From positions 47,905,780 to 47,969,779 of the forward strand of contig OZ018338.1 in the NCBI GenBank assembly GCA_963969495.1: a stretch of 64,000 nucleotides of DNA. The letters run 5' to 3'. The notes beneath the pieces were generated by a model that was not told where the DNA came from, did no database searches, and saw only the letters and a program-made list of their open reading frames with translations. A program made the position numbers and the translations under genes. The stretch comes from Ceratothoa steindachneri. Taxonomy: Eukaryota; Arthropoda; Malacostraca; Isopoda; Cymothoidae. Below are positions 56,176-64,000 of the stretch, in pieces (position 1 is the stretch's first letter; each line of letters starts with the position of its first letter).

Positions 56176-57138
56176 TTAATCAATGTGGCCGCCCTCGGCG
56201 GCGAGCACACGGCCCAAGCGAGACCTGAAGTCCGCGCACACGTTGCGGACGAAGTCCTTCCTCATACTCGCCCACACGCGGTTGACGGAGGAGTTCAGCT
56301 CGTCAATGTTGCTGCGGCGGACCTTGTAGGCCTTGTCATCGACATGTGCCCACAGGCTGTAGTCGAGGGGATTGAGGTCGGCCGACTTCGGCGGCTAAAT
56401 GACCTTCGACCAGAAACTTCATCTTCAACCCCAACCTCTCTTGCACCGACTTCACCGTGTAGGCCGGGGCACCGTCTTGCTGAAAGACGTAGTCCGCCTT
56501 CTCCGTGATCTTTTTCACCCAAGGCAGGACTTTCGTGCCCAATACGTCCCTTTAATCGGCCGCGAACCATACTGGCGGCATCTTTTCGTCATTCGAAGCG
56601 ACGACGCCGAGCATCATCACGGAGGCCGGGTGCTTGGTCGTAGCGGACCTCGGAGACGTCCGCGCCGAAGCTTACCACGCGGCCGTTGTACTTTTTGATG
56701 ACTGAATTGATCGTGTGTTCTTTTCATTAGAAAAAAATGAGTATTCGATTGCCATGACTGTTCAAGTCGTTGAGAAGGCGACCACAGCGCTCCCGACGTT
56801 GTTCTCGCTTAGAGTCGGTGAGCAGAGGCCTTTCCACGCATCCCAAGTTCTTGACGTCCCTGGACACCTTGGCCACCGAGATGCTCTTCTTCGCAAGAGT
56901 TGTCATTTTGAGCTTCGGAGCGCTTTCTAAGGTCTTTTTTGACAGCCAAACGGTTGACAACTTGAGGTCTGCCTGAACGAGGTCGATTGTTGAGGTCTTC
57001 CAAGTCCTTGAGCCTCTCCGCGACTCTTTGTACATTCATCCGGCTGACGTTGAGCCGCTTGGCTATGTCGGACTTGTTGTGACCCGCGCGCAGGAAAGCA
57101 GAGATCTCGATTCTTTTCACTTCCATCTCGACACACAA
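56176..57138 (-). pseudogene. Mariner-type transposase pseudogene, near full length
   Basis: Starts MEVKRIEISAFLRAGHNKSD (helix-turn-helix, near 57126), then RPRSGRPQVVNR (57000), LLNDLNSHGNRILIF (about 56730-56775), GTKVLPWVKKI, FQQDGAPAYT (second catalytic Asp, about 56470) and SADLNPLDYSLW (third Asp, about 56350), ending AAEGGHID and TAA at 56176. About 318 residues, the usual mariner size. Frameshifts occur near 56930, 56720 and 56420, and the expected WPP reads stop-PP near 56397. The element ends were not located. Confidence 0.82.
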
Positions 57139-57327
57139 TGGAAAAGACGTTTTAATGACACGCGCTGGAAAAGTAGAACTTTACGTTTGTTTGGCGGAAC
57201 TTTTTCTATCACACACGTAAACCTCTCTAAAGATTAAAAAACCCGAGGGTAGCATAACTTTTGCAAAAGCCGGTATACACCGAAGAAAATTTCTAAACCT
57301 GTTTTCACAGACATAACCTTTTGACTT

Positions 57328-57333
<6 letters not shown>

Positions 57334-57411
<78 letters not shown>
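57334..57411. repeat. (AT)n microsatellite, about 78 bp
   Basis: Between the mariner pseudogene and LINE copy E. Confidence 0.97.
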
Positions 57412-57413
<2 letters not shown>

Positions 57414-57552
57414 CATATGAAAAGATGTGAATAAGATTGTTATCGCGAAGTTTTCAAATGACAGCGACATGTAAAACAAATGAATGAGAAGACCTGTGAG
57501 AAGAATATAGAAGAGCTAGATCCTGTTATGTGACGACAATTCTATTCTATAC

Positions 57553-58792
57553 TATAGAGCCCATCTGGCAACTGCCCACTTGGGCATAAGTCGCCGAAAA
57601 ACATGACAGCCTAGAACTAGGCTACTTTAAAATAAAAATATGAAAACTTAACAATGATATAAATTGGAGAAACTTAACAATCAGGAAGCAATCTCCGGCA
57701 GCGGGGGGAGGTCCCCCTCACCCCGGTGCAGGAGAGTGCAACCTACAAACAAAATAATAACAAAAAAAAGAACCTTAAATAAAGGGGAGAAGCCCGGCCT
57801 CCCCCCAAAAGTCAACAAGTCCACAAGTCAATGTGCACGAATCTGTCCCGAGTACAAGGGACAGGCGGTAGCGACCCCGCCCATCCCGGTACCGGGACAG
57901 GTATCGTGCGCGAAGATCACCTAGACTGGGACATTCGACAAGAATGTGCAGAACAGTCTGGGGGACGACGCAGTCGTTGCAATAGGGCGCAGGCGAGCGC
58001 TCCATCAAATAGCGATGCGTCACACGAGTGTGTCCGATTCGGAGACGACAGAAAGCGACCTGAAGCCGCCGGGGCATTGGGGGATAGGTCCATGGGAACA
58101 GTCGCGGCGCAATGGCACGCAAATTAAGTTCCCTTCGACCGTCTCCCATCTTCTTTGCCAAGCAGCCTGAAGAGCTGCCCGGATTCCTGCCATGTAGTCG
58201 GTGTGAGGAAGAGCGAAACGCTGGTCCGGTCGCAGAGTCCTCGCGGACTCTTTGGCGCGCTCATTCCCCGCAATTCCTACATGTTCAGGAACCCAGCAGA
58301 AGATAATCTCGACATCTGCCTGGCTCACCAAAACCGTGGCGTCACGGATATCGCGAACCAGGGGATGCGGAGATTCCAATGCCCCGAGAGCACTCAGGGC
58401 GCTTTGTGAGTCGCTATAGATCACAATCCGGTCTCCGAATCTGGCACGTCGCGTAATCTCCCGTACCGAGTGGTGTATTGCCACCAGCTCGGCCGTGAAG
58501 ACAGATGCAGCGCCTGGTAGAGCCCCGCTGACTTCAAACAGAGGGGATACGGCGTGGAAGCCGACCCCCTCTTGGGACTTGGAGCCATCCGTATACACTG
58601 GCACGGTTCCAGCGTGACACGATGTGTGCTCCAAAAAGGTCGAACCCAATACTCCCGGCGCAGTACAAGCTTTGGGAGCAGAAGCGTGGTGACAAATAGC
58701 CAAATGTGGTACCCTCCAGGGTGGCGTCCTGGGCAGAACCAGGGGCGCCACCGGCCCGAGAGCTATATCTACCTCTCGAAGGAGTTTCCTGG
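57553..58792 (-). mobile_element. I-like LINE copy E, 5'-truncated
   Basis: The 3' UTR with both hairpins starts near GAGCCCATCTGG. There is no poly(A) run; then comes the ORF2 C-terminus up to the sequence before the RNase H domain, truncated at about 58792 (CTCTCGAAGGAGTTTCCTGG, where copy D continues). Very close in sequence to copy D, hence young. No target duplication found. Confidence 0.85.
57775..58751 (-). pseudogene. I-like LINE ORF2 C-terminal part, copy E
   Basis: RNase H blocks are VPVYTDGSKSQEGVGF, TAELVAI, YSDSQSAL and WVPEHVGIAGNERA (G of PGHVG is E), then the C-terminal CRLRIGHTRVTH, CNDCVVPQ and CPSLGDLRARYLS to the stop at 57775. A small deletion near 58125 breaks the frame (EGNLI against EGNLK). 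Lacks endonuclease and RT; non-autonomous. Confidence 0.85.
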
Positions 58793-59232
58793 ACTAGAAT
58801 GGAAAACTGGTAACTGTTGGCTGCTCGATAAATGCGGTGGGTGACGGCCAGTAGGGCAGATTTGGTGCTACGGTCAGCAGTAAAGAAAAATTGAAGGACC
58901 GCCCTAATGCTCGAGGAGGACATTTGCTAAAAAACCTGGTGGTTACCATCCTTTCGAGAATCTTTAATGGAAACAGCAGTTGAAATATTATGTTCACTAG
59001 CGTAGTGGTTAATGTGCTAGAATTTCAAACAAAGGCCCCTTGTTAAATTCTAGACGCGGCAATATTTTTATATTTTTTTAAGCCAGTGTTGATTACTTTT
59101 GCTGACGACCCTTTGCTACCAAACTGCATTGCGCCAGCATGGTAGCTTATAGCCCAAAACTTCTCATGACGAAGCAAATCTAGAAATATGAGAAACGGTT
59201 TATATCTCAGCAATGGGAGGCAAACAAATGCC

Positions 59233-59235
<3 letters not shown>
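58793..59235. other. No recognisable feature
   Basis: Spacer between LINE copy E and the (AT)n array. Confidence 0.4.

Positions 59236-59302
<67 letters not shown>
59236..59302. repeat. (AT)n microsatellite, about 67 bp
   Basis: Ends exactly at the outer end of the Tc1-like element. Confidence 0.95.
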
Positions 59303-59306
<4 letters not shown>

Positions 59307-60042
59307 TAACCAAAGTTTTGGACACTATATTTTTCCATATAAGAAAATAAATAAAACTAACTAGTCAAACGTTGCATTTTGTTTTAGCATGTTTGTATCA
59401 TAATTTGAAGGTGAAATATGCAAACAATTTAGAGCACAAACCCATTTTATTAATAAATGCATTTAATTGATGCGCGCACTCAATATTTAAAATGATGTCC
59501 CTTGTTCTTCAGGACCGCTTTAATTCATTTTTGGCATGCTGGAGACCAAATTTGTGATCAGATTTTTGTTCAACGAGCACCCAGCAACTGCTTCTGTTTA
59601 TCAATCGCAAGTTTGATAATCGCTCACAAATTTTCTATTGGGTTCAAATCAGGCAAATTCCTGGGTCAAGATCTCCCAAAGCTCGATGCTATTTTCAGTC
59701 AAGAACATTGTTTTTGTTTTTGCTTTGTGACAAGGTGCGCCATCATGCTGAAAAATTAGTGATCATCCCCAAATTGGTCTTGAACTGCTGGGAAGACGTG
59801 CTGAATCACGTTTTGGTGCCATTTTGTGTTCATAGCAGTGTTCGTGGGCAAAATTGTTAGTGTTCTAGTTCCATTTAATGAGAAGCAACCACATATATGG
59901 AGTGTCCCGATGCTTCACAGTAAGCACAGGTCACAGAACTCGTCAAAATACCTCCCTTTTTTCCTAACGAGGGATCTTCCAGAAGCTCCAAATTATCAGA
60001 GAATATCACTTTACCCCAGTCTTTTACAGTCCATTCCTTATA

Positions 60043-60989
60043 AAGGGTCTTTCAACAAGGACGCTCGAGCTATGTCAGGCGATAGTGGCTATATTGTTAA
60101 AGCAACATCTGGCAACCTCACTGTAAACTGGTCAGTAGTACTTGGCAAGTCACGATGGAAGGTTATAGCGTTAAACAGCGTGTTTAAATCATCAAATGTT
60201 TTTATCAAAATCAGTGCTCCGTTCGACAAACGTTCCGCGCATTACGTGATTTCTATCATCTTCAGTGACGATGCCCATTTTTGAATGAATGGATTTGTGA
60301 ACGAGCAAAATTGGCGGATTTGGGACGAAAACAATCCACATGAGATACACCAGCACCAATTGCATCCCAACAAAGTCACTGTTTGGTGCGGATTTTCGTC
60401 TATGGAATCATCGGTCTGTATTTTTTTGAGAACGAAGATGGGATTGCCATAACCGTCAACGGTGAGACCGACAGATCGATGATAAGCAACTTCTTGTGGC
60501 ATCAACTGGATTATATACCTGATATGGATACTGACGACATGTAGTTCCAACAGAACGGCGCTACGTGCCACACTGCGCACGCCACGATAGACATTTTGCA
60601 CCAGCGATTTCAGGGCAGGGTCATCTCGCGCGGCGGCGACGTCAACTGGCCATCAAGATCATGCGGTCTAACGCCATTATACTCATTTCTTTGGGGCTAC
60701 CTTAAATCTCAGGTCTATGCGAATAATCCGCAAACAGTTGATGTCCCCAAAGTCAACATAACGAACACCATCCAGCAAATTCAGCCAGATTTATGCGACA
60801 AAGTCATCGAAAACTGTGTCTCCCGAATACGTTCCACCAAGCGAAGACAGCGTACATTTGAATGACGTCATATTCTACACTTAATGCCATAAAATTTACT
60901 TTCAAATTTAAAATAAATTGAGTGCATATATCACACACAACATGTTTTATTTACATTTAAAAATTGAGCGATTTTATTGAAATACCCTA
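60043..60989 (+). mobile_element. Mariner-type element nested in the Tc1 element
   Basis: The ends are AAGGGTCTTTCAACAAGG (left) and the inverse of TAGGGTATTTCAATAAAA (right), with TA on each side (60041-60042 and 60990-60991), a TA target duplication. On the Tc1 strand, CKKY before the insertion and KEW after it are contiguous in related proteins, which fixes the insertion point. 947 bp, internally shortened. Confidence 0.75.
60275..60865 (+). pseudogene. IS630/mariner-type transposase with lost catalytic residues
   Basis: In frame pieces: FVNEQNWRIWDENNPHEIHQ and LHPNKVTVWCGF (about 60290-60395), then FQQNGATCHTAHATIDIL (about 60545-60600) and the open frame 60596-60865 with GDVNWPSRSCGLTPLYSFLWGY and QVYANNPQTV. 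Related transposases read QQDGATCHTA and CDLTPLDFFLWGY; here the Asp is N in the first and G and Y in the second, so the catalytic triad is gone. An N-terminal part is missing and a frameshift lies near 60410. Non-functional. Confidence 0.75.
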
Positions 60990-61260
60990 TATTTCTTACA
61001 AAAGTGGAGCCTCTCCGCCAGGTTCTTCTTGGCTAGATGAGGCTTCTTCGCAGCCCTTCTCGACTTGAGACTTCTGTCGAAAAGTCTCTGCCTCACTGTG
61101 CGTGCAGAAGAGTTACATTGCTTCTTTCTAATTGTGAGGAAGCTTGGCACTGGAGGCAACCCGATCCTTGAGATGGGACCTTACCAGGAGGTTATCCTGG
61201 CGTTCATTTGAAGCTCTTGGTAGCACAGAAGACCTCTTCACAGGAATGTAACCAGTCTTT

Positions 61261-62850
61261 TTAAAGTCATTAATAATAAGAAAGATGATAGTCCTCGATG
61301 TAATACCCTTAGCAACTATTCAAATGTATTACAGGCCACTTTGGTGCACGTTTTTCTTTGGAAAGCACCATTTCTGGAAAATTACCTCCTGCAGGAACAG
61401 GAACAGGAACAAAGCTCGATTTTAGATTGGGCAAAGTAAAGGATTTTTTTCCTATTACTTTTGAAATCTTAACTTTTTAATAAAACTTTCATTAATTCAA
61501 ATATTAGAATAATTATTCCTATCACGTAAATTTTAAAAACAGATAATATATATATTGCCTCAAAACATTTGGCCCTTTCCTGATACATAATATTTCTTTT
61601 AAAAAGTCCATCATAATGTAGAGTCACGCCTTATAATGCACGTCATTCTAAAACACGGGATTTGTATTAGCCGCAAATTAATCTCTACTACTCGCATTCC
61701 GCTCTTCAACTGTTAAATTCTGTTTTCGTGCCGCATGGTCATAATTAGTCATTCCAATGGTAGAAAAGATTTCGTCTTCTTCTTTTTGGTATCTTATATA
61801 TTTTTAGTTTTGAAATGGTCAAAGGGGGAACAAAAAGGCAGATACCGTACAAATAAAAGTGAACATTACACCCACAAATAGAAAACAAATATAAGTATTA
61901 AAGTAAAAATAAGTATGATAAACAAATTTCTAACTGGTATAAAAGTTATGCAGATAACAAAACCTATGAATTTATCAGAGGCAACATTACGACCTATTTA
62001 AATAAATGATAATAATGGAATTGTGTTAGATGTTGTCCGAAAAAATCCCGTCCTTGTCATTCACTGATCCACATCTCAAAGGGGGGAGGGGGATTTTTTT
62101 TCGATGTAAGGACAGATTCCCCCCTTTGATGAGCTGCTCGTTTGACTTTAAATTTATTTGCGCATAGTTGCCACCATATTGGAAGCACCGTCCGCTCATT
62201 GGAGGCGAGAGTTTGTTCCCACCTAGGCATAATTCCGCGCACTGGCTCTGTTTTATGTAAGATAGATATTTCCCACCTAAACTTTGGAATTTTAGGGCAT
62301 TCCAAAGACTATCTCCATTCAAGTCATGGAATCACTTTTCTTAAATCAATTGAACCACAGCCGCAATATCGATTTTACTGCCTTCACCCTCCTAGTCGCA
62401 TAATTTGCAAAGTTAACAACCTACCGATCTTATGACGTCACAGGCAAAAAATCAGTTCTCTTCGCAAAAAGTTACCAATGTAAAAATTGTGTTTAAGCAA
62501 TAATTAATTTCCAATCTAATTATTCTATTAGTTCATTGTCAACTCGATCTAATTTTGATCCCAATTATGCATTTTAGTAATCATAATTGGTCATCATTTT
62601 TAATCCTTATAACTGTATTTTATAGAACCAGAAGATGGTAGTATACCCGAAGTGTCGAGATTGATCAAATCAGAAGAGCCATTTGACGTCTGGTTCTTAG
62701 TTTCATTCTGAACTTAAAAATCCAGGGGGGGGGGGGCACTCCGTTGAAGAAATTCATGCGGAAAAGAACCACACCTGGGCGAAGGTATCCGAGATAATAA
62801 AATTTAAAGATTATACACATGTATTTAAAATATTTTTTTGCGATACGGCA
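61261..62850. other. No recognisable gene
   Basis: AT-rich. TAGAACCAGA near 62623 and TCTGGTTCTTA near 62690 form a weak inverted repeat; no element identified. Confidence 0.4.
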
Positions 62851-63240
62851 ATGGCAATTAAGGCCACGGAGGGAGGTATGCTTCTCTTTAACGTTTGTGT
62901 CTGCCCTGAGCAGATCGAACGAAAGGAGTTTATCGACCTCCAGATGTGCTCCAAGTGCTACAAGTATGAGGAGCACATCACGGTCAATTGCCCAAGGGGG
63001 AATGTGATTCTGTGTTCCATCTGCTCATCAGACTAACATTCGTGCAGAAGTTGAAATAGCACCTCCATTAAGTTCCTGAACTGCGCAGGAGCGCATAAGA
63101 CCTTATCAATGGCCTGCCCAATCAAGAAAGACCTCTCAAAGAAAAAATAAAATCAAAATAGACAGGCTAAAGAACAAAAGGCAAGTAATACCTACACCAA
63201 GGTTGCTAAAGCTGCCGTGGCGGAAGCTCGGTAAATTAAT
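62851..63240 (+). pseudogene. LINE ORF1 (Gag-like) zinc-knuckle relic
   Basis: The frame from 62851 reads MCSKCYKYEEHITVNCPRG (first knuckle), CSICSSD-stop-HSC (second, interrupted by the TAA at 63034-63036), FLNCAGAHKTLSMACPIKK (third, about 63067-63130), then NTYTKVAKAA. Three knuckles followed by a basic NTYTKVAK-like region is typical of ORF1 in Jockey/Crack-type LINEs. It could belong to the same LINE type as the RT relic at 49010. Several stops; not functional. Confidence 0.55.
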
Positions 63241-63547
63241 ACATATCTGCATGTCGAGAATGAAAACTCGACCAAAATCATGTGTTGCATCTATAATGCT
63301 CACATTGCAAATATCTCCTCCCCGGGGTGCTTTGCAGAAGAGCTTAATAGAATTCTGACTCATAATGGGATGCAGGAAATGTGATTTCCCCAGAATCCAC
63401 GGTCTGAGGAAATTCTTAAGATTAGTCTCAAACCATAGTGCGAGACTAGTTGCCAGAAGCCCCCCACCCCCAGCAGCACCCCAGCTCTATCCAAAGGAAG
63501 CGAAGACACGCACTGAAAAGCAAAATACAGAACAAACAAACTCACTC
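63241..63547. other. No recognisable feature
   Basis: Possible decayed continuation of ORF1 (a weak AEELNRILTHNG-like frame) but no clear motif. Confidence 0.3.
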
Positions 63548-63562
63548 TTTCTCTCTCTCTCT

Positions 63563-63605
<43 letters not shown>

Positions 63606-63606
63606 A
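63548..63606. repeat. Compound (CT)n(CA)n microsatellite
   Basis: TCTCTCTCTCTCTC followed by about twenty CA units with one interruption. Confidence 0.95.
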
Positions 63607-63700
63607 TAGAATAAAAGTGAAGTTACGGTGACTGAGACTGCGAGACCTGAGAAGGGGTGTGGGCAACCTCATAGCCTCACGGAAAACCTCACAACCTCAA

Positions 63701-64000
63701 ATACGTCCGAGATCGTCCTCTTTTTGTAATAGGGAATCTAGGCATGCTTACCATTCAAGGAAAATTAACTAGAAAGTGTTCGCGGCCGAAAGGTCCCCTT
63801 TCCCTAAGGAGATGGATGCCCTTGATGTATCGGAAGAAATAATATCCGGAAGATACAAATACGTCCGAGATCGTCCTCTTCTTGTGATAGAGAATCTAGG
63901 CATGCTTACCATTCAAGGGAAATTAACTTGAAGGTGTTCGCGGCCGAAAGGTCCCCTTTCCCTAAGGAGATGGATGCCCTTGAAGTGTCGGAAGAAATAC
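63701..64000. repeat. 158-bp tandem duplication at the window end
   Basis: ATACGTCCGAGATCGTCCTC at 63701 recurs at 63859, and the similarity (shared GGCATGCTTACCATTCAAGG and CGCGGCCGAAAGGTCCCCTT) continues to the window end. The second unit is cut off, so more copies may follow. Confidence 0.9.

Larger units (their letters stand above)
59303..61260 (-). mobile_element. Tc1-like element, split by another mariner-type element
   Basis: The 3' terminus on the minus strand reads GTGTCCAAAACTTTGGTTAT then ATAACTATA, ending at the (AT)n array. The transposase lies on minus in two parts (59480-60040 and 60990-61260), separated by the insertion at 60043-60989. The 5' terminal repeat was not identified. 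Confidence 0.75.
59480..61260 (-). pseudogene. Tc1-like transposase, interrupted and decayed
   Basis: The N-terminal part (60974-61260) reads SNERQDNLLVR, SSARTVRQRLFDRSLKSRRA and LAERLHFCKKY, the helix-turn-helix half. After the inserted element it resumes with KEWTVKDWGKVIFSDN (first catalytic Asp block, about 60000-60035), then FQHDGAPCHKAKTKT (second Asp block, about 59735-59765), LIAIIKLAIDK-type text and a KGHHFKY end near 59485. Several stops and frame changes in the second part. Family firm, copy dead. Confidence 0.72.

Noticed and set aside
63701..64000. CRISPR-like array
   Set aside because: Units of 158 bp with continuous similarity and no spacers, in a eukaryotic context.

Overview
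The window looks like a repeat-dense, mostly non-genic stretch of an animal nuclear genome, most probably an arthropod and possibly a decapod crustacean. This is inferred from the mix of CR1-type and RNase H-bearing (I/Jockey-group) LINEs, several Tc1/mariner families, hAT relics, a Penelope-like scrap and very long (AT)n and (AG)n arrays. The organism cannot be named from the sequence alone. I found no convincing host protein gene, rRNA, CRISPR array or bacterial-type operon. Nearly every long reading frame belongs to a transposable element, and almost all are broken.

Layout. 1-585: Tc1-like transposase tail ending at a long (AT)n array. 1308-4489: a degraded DNA transposon with AGGGTGGTCC termini, carrying an uncharacterised animal multicopy protein family (HWDGK / DTTSSNTG / ACRHH motifs); this is the best candidate here for a poorly described system. 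9252-10043: a MITE-like element with 26-bp inverted repeats and an 8-bp target duplication. 10.4-15 kb: relics of an I-like LINE and of CR1 LINEs, one nearly complete at the 3' end. 15.9-17 kb: hAT transposase pseudogene. 17-23 kb: old I-like LINE copies with a younger copy nested inside, marked by a 12-bp target duplication. 23.6-26.3 kb: an uninterrupted CR1 reading frame lodged in an (AG)n microsatellite beside a 200-N gap. 27.0-32.4 kb and 33.96-40.83 kb: two long same-strand copies of the I-like LINE; the second is essentially full length (6.9 kb, 13-bp target duplication) and is inserted in an older endonuclease-type LINE relic. 42.6-44.4 and 51.5-52.9 kb: CR1 copies on the minus strand. 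44.7-45.6 kb: a 910-bp hAT element with an 8-bp target duplication. 49.0-49.9 kb: RT relic of a third LINE type. 56.2-57.1 kb: mariner pseudogene. 57.6-58.8 kb: truncated I-like LINE. 59.3-61.3 kb: a Tc1 element split by another mariner-type element at a TA. 62.9-63.2 kb: Gag-like zinc-knuckle relic. 63.7-64 kb: a 158-bp tandem duplication running off the window.

How the parts relate. The I-like LINE family (GC-rich against an AT-rich background) occurs at least seven times here, at different ages. Comparing copies shows its structure: a 5'-UTR hairpin that keeps pairing through compensatory changes, ORF1 with three zinc knuckles, ORF2 with endonuclease, RT, RNase H and a C-terminal Cys/His region, then a 3' UTR with two hairpins and poly(A). 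Several insertions are nested and can be ordered in time. All calls are from reading the sequence; no database search was possible.
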